DNA of 64,000 nt. Source: Ditylenchus dipsaci (lineage: Eukaryota > Nematoda > Chromadorea > Rhabditida > Anguinidae). The notes beneath the pieces are model-generated. The model saw only the letters and a program-made list of their open reading frames with translations, was not told where the DNA came from and searched no databases. Shown piece after piece: positions 10,301 to 21,824 of the stretch. The stretch is taken from the NCBI GenBank assembly GCA_004194705.1, contig SADC01000910.1, positions 186,001 through 250,000 on the forward strand, given 5' to 3'. How positions within the stretch are numbered: position 1 is the stretch's first letter; each line of letters opens with the position of its first letter. The position numbers and the translations under genes were made by a program.

Positions 10301-13300
10301 CTTGCTCCATCTAGCAGCTATTGCTTGCTTGCGCTTGGCTGAGAGATTGCCTTGCTTTCTTTTTCCAGTTGCAGCTGATTCTGTGAGGCCTTATTTTCTT
10401 CTGCTATCCTGAGCTTTTCATTCGCTTGGTTCACTAAAACGAAAGAATGTTTAAATGAAAGGTAAAACCAGGTTAAAAGCTTAAATAACTTACCCAGACG
10501 TATATTTCCTGTTTTCTTTGCTGAAGAGAGGATAAGTGAGATTAAGAATTGGATACCACGTAAATTACCAAGTTCAACGATATTAGTAGTCTAGTACCCC
10601 TTTTTGGCGGGTAGCTGAATGAAGGAAATCAGAATGTTGAAAAAAATTAAGAGTCTTCATTTATTGACTGTAGTGTATCTCTCAAATTTTATAATCTTTT
10701 TCCACAATAAAACCATTGATATGTAAAATGTATAAGCCTAAGCCTTGTATAACATGAGTAATACTTTCAGTCTAATCTAATTTTAAACTATTGTGATAAC
10801 CCCCGGTAGACATCTTTCAAGCCAAGCTAATTTTTTGTCTATTTAAGCAATCAGAGTATTTATAATTGTTCAACATATGAAAAACTTAATATTTAGACTA
10901 GCTACCTAGTCTGAAAGTTTCATTGTTGAAAAAAATATAATTATATATGATTGCTTAAATAGACAAAAAATTAGGCTTGGGCTTGAAAGAATGTCTACCG
11001 GGGGGGGGGTTATCACAATAGTTTAAAAATTAGATTAGACTGAAAAGTATTACTCATGTTATCACAAGGCTTAGGCTTATACATTTTACATATCAATGGT
11101 TTTATTGTGGAAAAAGATTATAAAATTTTGAGAGATACACTACAGTCAATAAATGAAGACTCTTAATTTTTTTCAACATTCTGATTTCCTTCATTCAGCT
11201 ACCCGCCCAAAAAGGGGGTACTAGACTACTGATATTTGCTGCCTTTGCTCTTGCACACGCCTTTTCCTTTGCAATTTTCTTTGCAAATATAGCTTCTATT
11301 GCTGCTGCTGTTGCTTTCGAAGTCCTCAGACTTCTAGGTTGCTTTGTTGTTTCTTCACTATGCACCACAGCAGTACGTCTTGTTCGGACCATAGAGCTTT
11401 CTGAAAACACGAGAAATTTATATTAAAGTAAACGACGGACGAAAACTGCGAAAACACGGTCTTTTTAGTACAATCTTTATACCAAAACATAGCTCATACA
11501 TTCAGCTACCATAAAAGTCAGACCGATTTTTGTAAAGTCAGAATTTTAAAAACTAGAGACCGTTGAAGCAAACAACTGGCATTTTTCCGAGTAAAATAGG
11601 GTTTTTGCGTTTCCCATCTAAATTTTGTATAAGACACCCGAAATTTGTATTTTTTGTATATGTCCTTGGTACCAAAATGTAGCAAATTCACTCATCTATC
11701 ACGTCTAGTCTTGCTTCAGCAATTTATTGTCAAAAAAATCGGCGTTGATATCAATCAAGTCAAATAAATCGAATAAAATTTCAGAAATATTCACGAAAAT
11801 CTCTTCTAGTTTTGAAATTCGTTAAGTTTATCGGGCACGTGATAGCTTGTTCGAAAGCGCTGAATGTGGTGAGTTTTTTGACAATAAACTTACATGAGGT
11901 ACAGCGAAAAAAGTAAAACCAGAAGTGCTGGATAAAATAAACTAAAAAACAGCGGTTTTTCAAAATGTTTGATTTGGCGCCAAATTTCGCTAATGCACTA
12001 GAATGCAGTTTTTGAGGGGCGTGCAGCAGCCTATGTCACTATAAACGGGGTTATATTTCAGCCGGGCAGTGTCCTCTCAGCCCGCAAAATATCTAATTTT
12101 GTAGCTTAGATTAATACCTTCCTAGATTCTCCTATTCTTTTTCTAAATGTGTTTTATGGACGCCAAATCAGGCTTTGCAAATATGAAATGACCACTTTGT
12201 GGTCAACGTGGTCCTAGGCTTAATCGAGTTTATAGTGATTCACTCAATTGGCATGATGAAATCAAGGCTGACTGAAATATTGACGAACTGATCATCGGTG
12301 AATTGACTCAGAGTCACCAAATAAATTTAGTACAAAAAGTTTTCAACTATTTGAGTATCATAGGGGCACAATCAGTTACCGTGAAAATCCCAAAAAACAC
12401 CAGGAATTGCTGGATTTGGTGCTTTGTTTGCGGGCAGGATGGCTGATGCGCATGGAAGACGCAAAGTGATTATTCTCTCTTGCCTGTTTTTTGTAACTGG
12501 TGCAGCATCTGCTCTATTGGGGTGCACAAGATGATTTTGGTGGTGGGCCGGCTAATTCTAGGGCTAGCTATTGGTAAATTTGCTTGAGAATTTATCTCAG
12601 AGTTCAACATACATGGTTAAGGTGTGGCGTCAATGATAGTGCCAATCTATGTAAGTGAGGCATCTCCCACCCATATTCGGGGTCGACTTTTAACCAGCTT
12701 TGAGATTTCGATCAACATGGGCATGTTGACAGCAAATATAATCGCTGGTGGTTTCTCCTACATCAGTCCTACATCGATTGGATGGAGGTATGTGTTATTT
12801 GTTACATTTTTGAAGCATTTGTAATACTGACAAATTTGGATGGTATCAACAAGTACACTCAAACTAACCTCAACATCTCTCAAATTTGACAAAACACGGG
12901 ATTCAAAAAGCTGATTTGCTGTGAAAAAGCTCTACATTTTTAAAATATTCGACTTTTTGCAAAGTTGAACGCTAGAGGGGTCTACTACTATGCTCGCAGC
13001 CAATCACACAAAATGAATTGTCAGAAAATAAATACTGGCCTAGGATTTAAAATGGAATTTTTTAGAAAATATTTTTCCTGAATCCACTGCTTTTTGCATA
13101 AAATTTCAAAATTAGGCTGATGTTTGGCTTTGCTGCTGTCCCAGCCTTGGTTCAGCTACTCGGTTTCCTGTACTTGCCAGAAAGCCCTAGATGGCTTTAC
13201 ACCCACAAAAGTACTCAGGAATGCGAACAAGTGTTGGAAAAGGTGTACAACAAAGATGTTGCCTGGATTGCTTATGAATTGAGCGAGATTGAGCTAGCAC

Positions 13301-16300
13301 ACCAGCAAGAACTCAAGGAGAAACAGAGCATTGGTATCTTAATATTATATTTGAAGTGAAAAATCAAATAAAGTTTGAAGGAACTGACAATATACTAGCA
13401 AGGATTGTTTCCACACCACCTGTCAGAAAAGCCCTGATAATTGGATGTTGTTTGCAAGCTTTTCAACAACTCAGTGGCATCAACACTATTATGTGGGGTT
13501 TTTAAAAAATATAGCAAAAGCCACAAAGACAGGTCTACGATTATCGGACTTTAATCTGTTTTTTTTGAATATCTATAGGATAACTGAAAAGCAATGCTAT
13601 CTTCCATTCTTAATCATGCATTCAACATCGACTTTTAAACCCGCTTTTGCGAAAGTACCACTACTTTGTAACTTATTTCGCTGGCTAAAAATATAAGCTA
13701 TCTTGTTGAGAGCAGTTTTACGTCGGTCAAGTTTAAGTCGATCAGAAGCACAATGTCATAACACCACATCAGGGCATTGAAATATACTTTTTTGCACTTT
13801 TTCGGGGACCGAAAATCTTTTTTATGTTTGAAGTTTTACGCCAAAATCTTTTTTTCAGTGCTCGAAAATCAATAAGCACTTTTGAGTTCGCAACCCTCCA
13901 CTACACAAATGATCAACACATCACCACCAAATGACAACAACCAAAAAACTAGAGACCGTAAAGGCACACTTTCATTTAGAAATATCACAAACTTGTGACG
14001 CTTTCACACAGTGTCGATTCCATGCGCTGTCAAGGTAATATTCAGAATCTGGCAAACAGGACAGAGTATGTAAAGGACAGAGCATTGCAATCATTCAGAC
14101 GAGAAAGGACTTTTATTTACCGCCGTATACACTCGAGGCATGACACACTCTCGAAAGTGCTGACTTCCCCTCATCTTTTCTCAATCAACAGACGACAGAA
14201 TCGGCTTGAAAGTCTCGACTTTGACAAACATTGCACTTTGCTTCCTTCAGCGAAATTTTTGTAAAGAGAAATTCTTCTTGATCACATCATATTGGAAAAA
14301 TCGATAAACGATACAACGATACGATATTTTCTGCGAAAATCGAGACCGATATATAGTTTTTGAACGATACGATATATCGATCGTCACGCTCTCTACAAAA
14401 AACACACCAATTTTCGGCCTGAAGAGCCATCTAAAAATGGTTTTATCAAGAAAACTTGCCATGGCCGTTTGAAAACCAGCAAATTTCCCGCTGCACCCTA
14501 CTTATAGCTTGAAGTCTTACTTTCAGTTAAAATATAATTTTCAAACAAATTCCATATCTTTTTTATACATTTTCATACATATCCTTAATACCAAATAGTT
14601 TTTTAATTTAGGTATTACACTGGAGCAATTATTAGATCAGCTGGTGTTCGGGACAACCACACTGCTATTTGGATATCTGCTGGCACTGCCGGTAAAGCTT
14701 TATCTCAACAGTTTCTAAAATAATCACATATAACAGCCTTAATTAAGGTGTAAAGACTGTTAGCACAGCCATTCCATGTATCTGATAGAAAGAGTAGGCA
14801 GAAGGATGCTGTTAATAGCCAGTGTAATAGGTGTTATTACCAGTCTTTGTCTGATGGGTGGTGCTTTCTACTTGATTAACCACGACTCCGATTTGAGTCT
14901 TCAAAACATGCAAAACCCGTCCTTGGATGCACCAGCTCAAGACTTTTCTGAGTGTTTCTCTCATTCCAACTGTGACTATTGTGTCACCGATGAAAAATGC
15001 GGCTTTTGCAGTCTGAGCAATGGAACTGGCTTTTGTCTGCCTAAAGATAGTCACGACTCAGAGCTGCGGTCAAGCACTGGTCAATGTGCTAGCAATACGG
15101 GCACTGAATGGCATTTAGGACCTCAAAAGCAGGAATATGAATGGATGGAATCGTTTTGTCACACTAAATACACCGTGCTTCCAATCTTAATTATGGTCTT
15201 GTATTTGTCTAGTTTTGCTGTTGGTGAGTTTTTTATATTTTTAACTTTAATTATTATTTAAATGCAATTTTAGGTTATGGTCCTTTACCCTGGCTGCTAA
15301 ATGCTGAATTCTACCCTTTGTGGGCTAGAGGAACTTGTGTGTCTATTTCTACTTTTTGCAATTGGTCGTTCAACTTGCTGATTTCATTAACTTTTTTAAG
15401 TTTAAGTCAGGCTGCAACTAAATTTGGTAGGAATTTAGTAGTTCAAAGACAAATTAACAGGTATTTATAAATAAAACAGAGCTGAAAAGTTATTTTATTT
15501 TAGCAGTTGTTCTAAAGATCTGAGGCGAAATTTTGTGACAAGATTTAAATTTTCGTCGTAGTACAGAATATCCACGGGAAGGGAAAGCAGGATTCTATAC
15601 TAGAGTCAGAATTTGTTATTCAGACGCTGTTAGAAATATTCCTTGAACTTGTTGAGCAGAAAAATTTGTTTAAATGTGTTATTTTGGGTGATCTTTAAAA
15701 AAAATCCGAGTATGGCGAGAGAGGGAGAAATAAAAAAGTGATACCACCTAAATAGTGCGTATTTTATGCCAGACATTTTTTTTCACACCTTTTCGGAAAT
15801 ATATTAAAAATATATAATACATATAACACGCCTCAAAATAAACTTTTTTTTTTCGACTCAAGATGAATACCCACTCCTCCTGAGTCAGATTTTTCCCTGT
15901 CGTTAACTGTGCGTTATTAACTGTAAAATTTCTGGTATAATTTACTAGAAAATCTACAGTTAACGACGGGGCGGAATCTGACTACGGATGAGTGGGTGTT
16001 CATCCTAGGTCAGCAAAAAACATGGGAAAGTTTAAAACTAAAATTATTTTTAAAAAAGCAAAAGTCGAAAATTAAAAAAAAGTTTATTTTGAGGCGTGTT
16101 ATATATATAAAGTAAAAAAAATATCGAAATTTTCAATGCCGGCAATGGTCATTTTAATGTTTAAAAACACACTTCTATTGTTAGTGTAATTTAGGCGCAT
16201 TTTTCATCTACGCAGCATTGACAGGAGTAGCCTTAATATTCTTCATTAAATTTGTCCCAGAAACTAGAGGCTGTTCTTTGGATGAGGTTGAACTTCTGTT

Positions 16301-16382
16301 TATGTCCAAAGAAGAAAGACGAAACGCTGTTTTCAAAACCCAAATACAAGACAAGAGCATTTTGGAAGATAAAGCTAATTGA
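7315..16382 (+). CDS. SLC2A13: proton/myo-inositol cotransporter-like MFS sugar transporter
   Basis: A 12-TM major facilitator of the GLUT family, closest to HMIT (H+/myo-inositol symport at the plasma membrane). Exons: 7315-7457 ([23 protein letters not shown]1), 7504-7577, 7630-7651, 12404-12573 ([12 protein letters not shown], the loop 2-3 GRR signature), 12622-12787 ([18 protein letters not shown]), 13116-13333 (LPESPRWL), 13381-13492 ([13 protein letters not shown]), 14612-14691 (continues as YYTGA), 14737-15223 ([11 protein letters not shown] and a Cys-rich extracellular loop [13 protein letters not shown] typical of HMIT), 15274-15426 ([13 protein letters not shown]), 16195-16382 (VPETRG, ends KAN and TGA). 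Splice phases agree at most joints. Three one-base losses break the frame: near 12528, 14750 and 14774. The start codon exon was not found. Several introns, above all 7652-12403, carry mobile elements. Confidence 0.92.
8069..8493. mobile_element. pogo-type fold-back MITE, TA duplication
   Basis: Ends are CAGTCAAACCTCTCTACTAT and its reverse complement, flanked by TA on both sides (8067-8068, 8494-8495). The arms continue as near-perfect inverted repeats to the centre at about 8285. Sequence past the terminus (AAAGTTCGTTCCCGCC..GGGTCCGA) is shared with elements at 23.17-23.42 kb and 45.39-45.67 kb. It lies in the big SLC2A13 intron. Confidence 0.8.
9081..9307. repeat. fold-back element
   Basis: Arms GGGGGGTTGAGAAATGG..ATGATGGGTTTCACTA and the reverse complement meet at about 9190. 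It abuts the left end of the transposon at 9313, so the two may have inserted next to each other. Confidence 0.65.
9500..11392 (-). pseudogene. transposon-encoded protein of unknown function, interrupted
   Basis: The minus-strand ORF starts with [16 protein letters not shown] at 11392 and continues as a Lys/Ala-rich segment until it meets the fold-back inserted at 10585-11230. Past the insertion come a coiled-coil-like exon ([18 protein letters not shown], about 10440-10240), an exon with a Cys pair ([19 protein letters not shown], about 10075-9912), an exon with [18 protein letters not shown] (about 9860-9755) and a last block [18 protein letters not shown] ... [17 protein letters not shown] (about 9690-9490). 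The last motif (PKxHxLxxHV ... EQxxEAxH) is, from memory, common in uncharacterised transposon proteins of invertebrates; I do not assign a catalytic role. The exonic insertion makes this copy defective. Confidence 0.55.
10585..11230. mobile_element. 646-bp fold-back inserted in a coding exon, 6-bp TSD
   Basis: Inverted arms of about 265 bp start AGTAGTCTAGTACCCC and end GGGGGTACTAGACTACT; the centre is at about 10905. The direct hexamer GATATT flanks both sides (10579-10584 and 11231-11236). It splits the reading frame of the transposon protein. Confidence 0.8.
15828..16105. repeat. fold-back element in SLC2A13 intron
   Basis: Arms CGCCTCAAAATAAACTTTTT ... GAATACCCACTC and the reverse complement meet at about 15955, where CAGTTAACGA/TCGTTAACTG forms the hairpin base. 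Flanked by ATATAACA on both sides in opposite orientation, so the true ends may extend a few bases further. Confidence 0.65.
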
Positions 16383-16487
16383 GAAATTGATCTGTAGTCA
16401 ATAGAAAAGTAGTTATTCTAGCATATACAAGGTGACGAAAAATTCTTTCATATTTTTTTCAAAAATGCCTTGAAACTTATTTTGACG

Positions 16488-17440
16488 CTACTGGCTTATA
16501 CCCCCCCCCCAAAAGCTACTTTCTTATACCCCCCCCCCCCAAAAATCGGACCTACTGTCATATACCCCCCCCAAAACCGACTTTTTTGGAGTGTCTAAAA
16601 ACCATTTTTATGCAATAATTTTGCCATAAAGGGACCAGAAAAGCAGTTTAAAAGGGATTATGGGCTGTATTGGGAGGGGAAGGGAATAATACAGGGCCAC
16701 TCTTTTTTAGCTGCTTTACCATGTTTTTCAACTCGGGCCGTGGCAAAAATAGACTCTATATGCATTTTATGATCAAGTGTACTTCTCGGAATCATGTCTA
16801 AGGTAAGTGCGTGCGCGCATCTCTAACTCTCAACCCCCTGCGCCCCGAAGGGGGCTTGGGGGCTTGGAGTTGAGATGCGCACACCCACATACCTTAGACA
16901 CAAATCACTCGAAAGCGACTCTGGATGCATGAAAAAACATGCATACCAGAGTTATTTATGCGGTAGGCCCCAGTATTCAAAACTATGTTCAACATCTTTG
17001 ATTTTACGACCGAAAAGGGTTCCCCCTCTTCAGGCCTGGGCTACGAGCCAGAGGCTCAGCCGTCCAAAATTTACACGACAACCATCGAGATCCACCCGGC
17101 TGATCGGTCCGATCATTTCGAGTCCTTATACTTTTACGTGCACCACAAGTGGCTGGGTTTGAAAGTGACTTCAACGCTAAGAGAATTAATACTCTTTGGT
17201 ACTTATAGGCACTATAGAAGTGGCCCCTGTTTTGTCCCTTCCCCTCCCAATACAGCCCTTGAACCCTATTTTAATTGCTTTTCTGGACCTTTTATGGCGA
17301 AATTATTGCTTAAAAATATGTTTTGACCACTCCTAAAAATCTTGATTTTGGGGGGGGGTATAAGCCAGTAGGTCCGAGGATTGGGGGGGGGTATAAGAAA
17401 GTAGCTGTTTTTGGGGGGGGGGTATAAGCCAGTAGCGCCC
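16488..17440. mobile_element. inverted-repeat element (about 230-bp TIRs) with internal spliced ORF
   Basis: The left arm has three tandem variants of CTACTGGCTTATACCCCCCC, then a unique part running into TGGGAGGGGAAGGGA; the right arm repeats all of this in inverted order down to GGTATAAGCCAGTAGCG. The roughly 500 bp between the arms hold a small ORF (next entry). A partial second copy without these arms occurs at 45690-46000. Confidence 0.7.
16796..17210 (+). CDS. small spliced ORF carried by the inverted-repeat element, unknown function
   Basis: ATGTCTAAG is followed directly by a consensus donor GTAAGTG. The presumed intron contains a strong hairpin (AACTCTCAACCCCCTGCGCC / inverse) and ends ACCTTAG. 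The next exon reads HKSLESDSGCMKKHAYQS and then, after a one-base shift near 16985, MFNIFDFTTEKGSPSS ... YTTTIEIHPADRSDHFESLY ... HHKWLGLK. Composition looks coding and one AT-rich stop-poor shadow does not explain it, but I recognise no domain. The first half is repeated at 45.7-45.92 kb, including the ATG, donor, hairpin and acceptor, which argues for constraint or very recent transposition. Confidence 0.4.
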
Positions 17441-17480
17441 TATTTTATTACCTAAGACTGCAACCGTCTATTCTTTTACT

Positions 17481-18149
17481 TTAACACGGGAAAGGCAGAC
17501 TTTTCAGGGATTTTTTTCACTTTCTTTTATGCTCTCTAGAAAACCATGTCTTCGGGCTTTCCGGCGGTGTATCGTTTGCCTATATACGAAAAAATCATCA
17601 TGGATAAAAATAAAAAAGAACAAAATTACTCATTTATAAAGAACTTGCAGTTCTATGAAAAGTAAGGGAAATTTTTGCACAGAGACATGCAGGCATAAAA
17701 TCGACTTCATGGTCAAAATCAGCACCGGATTCGTATTTAGCATGGTTGATTTACTTAAAAAACTACGCTTTGAGTGTAAAAGTCCCTGTCAATTTACAAA
17801 TTCCCTTCGAGACGAAAAACATTTAAATACAGATTTTTTTGAAATTTAATGTTTTTCGTTCCGATGGGAGGAGAGCAGTTACTCAAGTGAATAGACCACG
17901 CTAAACATAAATCCGTTGTATTCTATTGCAAAGTCCGCAGACATAACTATCTGATGAGCATAAAAGAAAGCGCTGCACTGAATAAAATCACTGCTCATGA
18001 GCCTGAAGAAAAATATTTCCAAAAAGTAATTTTGAAAATTGGCTATTGGAGAGTGTAGCACATGCGTTTTCATGTCTGACTTAGCGATATTCGTAGGTCT
18101 TAAAACCCCCCGGTAGTTCATAATTACAGTCGGCCTTTCCCGTGCTAAT
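17481..18149. mobile_element. 670-bp MITE, TTARCACGGGAAAGGC termini
   Basis: Left end TTAACACGGGAAAGGCAGACT and right end AGTCGGCCTTTCCCGTGCTAA are inverted. Members of the same family occur at 57599-58049 (complete, more diverged) and 5503-5585 (one end). No ORF with a recognisable domain lies inside. Confidence 0.7.
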
Positions 18150-18633
18150 TGTAAAAGTCTTTTTGCTCCAGACTGTGCAGTTTTTATGCCAATAATTTTT
18201 CTAAATATTTCATCTTAATAAATTCAATTTTTGTTTTGCAATTTGCAGTTTTTCTTAGCAGTCATTGATAACCCATTATTTGATGTTCTGATGAGAGATG
18301 AATAAAGTTTTTTAAAATATGTACCTACACGAATTCCCACACACGATTTGGCCATTATTTTTGTATTTTAGTATTTTCATTTGATCAATGTCATTCTGAT
18401 AGCGGATCCTTGAAAAATTATTAATTTTTTTCTAAATATCTCTCTATAATTTAAACCAAAAGCTAAATTTGATAAGTTTCTTGAAAAAAAATCATAATAG
18501 TAATACTTGCACCAAGTTTTCGAACTTGAAAGGCTGCCGCCTTTTTTGCCCAAAACCTATGGGGCACTTTCAAAGATAAGTCCATAGGTATAGAAGGGAG
18601 TAAAGCTCCGCCCCTTATTGCTATATAGGTATA

Positions 18634-18811
18634 CAGTCAAACTTCTCTATAAGCTACACCTCGGGACCGTTCTTAGATGTAGCTTATAGAGAGGTGTAGC
18701 TTACATAGGGGGTATATTATACGGAACTTACGCCATTTAGGACCGGACTCAAGTGTAGCTTATAAGGAGGTGTAGCTTATATGGAGTGCAGCTTATAAAG
18801 AAGTTTGGCTG
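18634..18811. mobile_element. pogo-type MITE with repeated subterminal motif
   Basis: Ends CAGTCAAACTTCTCTATAAG and CTTATAAAGAAGTTTGGCTG are inverted and flanked by TA. The motif GTAGCTTATANNGAGGTGTAGC is present five times inside in both orientations. Confidence 0.75.
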
Positions 18812-18821
18812 TAGGGCACTA

Positions 18822-20560
18822 CTTCAAAATGTGCAAGACCCGAAACAATATGCTCTGGAGATGAGACACTTGCACACTGGTGAGATGCGCGGAGTGATTA
18901 AAGTCCGCGGGATCACTTTAGATGAAAAAGGAGCTGTTCAAGTTTGTTAAATTTGAGTAATTAGTAGAAAAATCTGGTGATGACTGTTGTATAGAATTCG
19001 TATATAGTGAGTTTGTACTAACTAGGGATTTTAGAATTATTGAGAGTACTATGTGTGAAAAATATAGATGTGTTTGTTAAAAGGGTCTAATTGGCTTATC
19101 GTGAAAAGTAATACCATTTAGCTAAGTATCAGATTGATAAAAAAAATTTTGAACACTCCTGTTTTTATTTTACGAATTTATTTTTCCGCGAATATTCGCG
19201 CAAATATTCGCGCAAATATTTGCCCGAAGATTTTAAATATTTGCGAATATATTCGAATATTTATGAGATCATTTAGATTTGTGCCTAATTGTGTTTTAGG
19301 CCATTTTTACTTGTGTTTTCGCTTTTTCTTTCCAGCGCCATGCATTGCTCTAATGTAGAGCAAATTTAAAACAAAGATACCTATTTTTTGTCAAAGAACG
19401 AAAAAGAGGATAATGATGATCTATAATTTTGATTGGTCCTCCCCTGTGGTTTTCATTGTGATTTCTAGACTTAGCCAAAAGTTGGCCACCGTAAGTTTGG
19501 ATGGAACTAAACGTAAGTCTACGATATGCTTAAGTCCCTTCAAAGATGCCTACCCTTGCCTTATCCTTAAAAGTCTTAAAAAACAACAGAGGAATCAAGG
19601 AAATCTCCCTATCCCCATTGTCACATGGAGCAAGAATGGGAAGAGAGGCATTTTCGTTTCGCGGATGAAACTTTCGCCGATGAAATATTTTCGCTTATGG
19701 CTTTTTTGCCAATGAGATCACTTCTCCAATGGTGTGTTTTCGCCAATAGCTTGTTTTCTAAAGTACTCTCATTTCTTTGTCAGGTAAATCGCCACTCATT
19801 TTGTAGCTGCTCTCAACGGAATGAACGGAACAAAATGAGCGGAGCTTCGATTAACCATGAAATAAAAATACATGAGAAAAAAGATATTGGCAAAAAGATG
19901 CCATTGGTCGAAAGATCTCATTGGCTAAATTTTCATAGGCGAGAAGATTACGCCTCTGACCCTCCCCTCCCGAATGTGTAATCTATGTTCGGGTAGTTGA
20001 AAGAGTACATTAAGTCTTGTATCCAAGCACACTTTGTAAAATAAATAAGTCAGGATCATGGTTTCGAACTCAAATTCTTAATAAAGTACATTTCGCAAAA
20101 TATAGTACAATTTTTGGCCTTTTTTTCGATGAAATCCACATCTCAGCACTCGCGTATTGTCGTTGTCTGAATAAATGCCGTCCATAACCTCAATTCGTCG
20201 TGTTTTAAAGGTTTGTTGTTATTTGCTATGCTTTATCAGCTTTACCAATAGTAAAGAATTATTTAGTATTTGTCGATCTTATTCCACGTCGGTGGATCTC
20301 AACACGGTGTTTATATGTGGGTGATAGGGAGAGCAAAAGCACACAATACTTTATTCAACTTAAACAGTAAAACAAAGCTATAAGACTGGCCAGTCTAAAA
20401 AGATCATTACAAGGTCTGTGGATACATATTTATAGACAATAATATCAGTTGGTTAGTAGGGCCTTTTTTCTTTGATGCAAACGTCAACAATATCAACCAC
20501 CTCTCCATGCTACAAGAACAGGTTTAAGGATCTGCAAGTATAGGCTGGTTCATATTCAGA
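18822..20560. other. no gene seen; repeat fragments
   Basis: AT-rich DNA with a tandem AATATTCGCGC run near 19190-19250 and, at 19440-19600, a diverged relative of the AAGGGTTGGCCA fold-back family. The roughly 100-codon ORFs at 19413-19981 are built from that repeat and from a TTTCGCCNATGA repeat, so they are not called. Confidence 0.5.
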
Positions 20561-20569
20561 CTGTGCTGT

Positions 20570-21006
20570 GTTCAGGTCGTGCCTTCTATGGCGGTGGAGT
20601 CACCGAATTTTGGTGATGTGGTGTTTATGCAAGATGGTGCGCCTCCGCATTGGGATCTCAAAGTTCGTGCGTGCTTGTCACTCTAATTTCCTGATCCTTC
20701 GATGGGCAAAGGCCAGAGAATTTTGATTTTTATTATTTTTTGCAATGCTTTAGGATCTGTGTTTCTTCCGTGGCCACTATATTCGCCAGACCTCACGTTA
20801 TGTGACTTTTTATTTTGGGGCTATATCAAAAGCAGGGTCTACCGAGCGCCAATAGCCAATTCAGAGGAGCTTCGAAGAAGAATCTTTGCCGAGTTTACCC
20901 AACTGCCCAAGAAATGGTGGACAGATCAATTGGTGCTTACGAACGCCGTCTCCACCGATGCATAGAGGTCAATAGAAGAAGTGTGGAGCAGAATTACGGG
21001 AATTGA
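20570..21006 (+). pseudogene. mariner/Tc-type DDE transposase remnant
   Basis: Two conserved blocks survive in different frames: MQDGAPPHWDLKVRACL (about 20628-20680, holding the second catalytic Asp) and WPLYSPDLTLCDFLFWGYIK (about 20770-20830, the PDL/CDF signature), followed by a C-terminal tail LPKEMVDRSIGAYERRLHRC and EVNRRSVEQNYGN ending at TGA 21004-21006. In-frame stops, a frameshift after LPK and a stretch of foreign sequence between the blocks show it is dead. No terminal repeats were found. Confidence 0.7.
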
Positions 21007-21328
21007 ATGTTATCATCTTCTTTGTTGTTATTGCCATGTTCTTCGCTTTGAATAAAATGTGTGCAGTGTGTATAGTGTGTTTGGTAGTGCACAGGTGTAC
21101 ATAGGTATTGCTTAAAAATCAAGGGGAATAAGGCAAGGCGGCATGGGGGACCAAGGCGAAAAACGACGAAAATTTTTTTTTCGAGCATTTGTAGTCAAAT
21201 TGAATCCGATTGTCTGCTGAGTCGAATGCGAAAAACCGTTTGTCAAGATTATGTAAAGATTAAGATTATTATATATAAAAAGTTAAAACCGTTTGAAAAC
21301 AGGGGAATTTCTTGGCCCACCCTGTATT

Positions 21329-21562
21329 AGAGGGCATGCCGTGCGTTTTAAAAAGTTAAGGCGGGGACCAGCAAATTTTTTTGAATCGTTCTATTTTCCA
21401 CTCGTTTTGCGTTAAATCTAATATTAATGACCCTATACTACTTTTAAAAACCAGGCAGAAAACTTAAAAAATCTGAATGCGTATGCATGTAAAACTTGAT
21501 CGAGAAAGAAAAAAAGTGCTGGTCCCGCCTTTTCTCCGTGTCGGGCACGGGCATGCCCCTTT
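21329..21562. mobile_element. 240-bp MITE, third copy
   Basis: GAGGGCATGCC at the left and GGGCACGGGCATGCCCCTTT at the right are inverted; the interior matches 1-185 and 6971-7214. Confidence 0.7.
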
Positions 21563-21824
21563 AATGCACCAATCTTTGCTCAAAGATTAAGAGCAGAGCA
21601 AAGGTCTACAAGATTCACCTGTCTTCAAGATCAAAGTCTGTATGGACTCTCTCTAATATTAAGACAGTATTTGTTATAAAGCAGATGTTTACAAGTTTGA
21701 TTAATTCGCATTTCACGATCTTTTGTTAAATACCGATCGTTCTCTTACTAATGATCATTGTAACTGGTTATGATTTTGATTTTCAATTTACGAAAATTTT
21801 TATTAAACAGTTCACAACCATAGT

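Larger units (their letters stand above)
9313..12020. mobile_element. DNA transposon, 2.7 kb, terminal inverted repeats of about 28 bp
   Basis: The left end CCCCTCAAAAACTGCATTCT(AGTGCATT) at 9313-9340 is exactly inverted at 11993-12020. Inside the ends is an inverted GGCGCC/ACGCCAAG motif also present at the second family member (47192-49242), and 11500-11700 is about 80% similar by eye to 48700-48900. It carries a minus-strand gene interrupted by a fold-back. It sits in the SLC2A13 intron in antisense orientation. Confidence 0.75.

Noticed and set aside
16985..17330. Treating the IEIHPADRSDHFESLY ORF as the missing N domain of the Argonaute
   Set aside because: A faint resemblance exists to the Y-x-V-E-I motif, but the ORF is inside a mobile element 5.8 kb upstream with a second partial copy at 45.7 kb.
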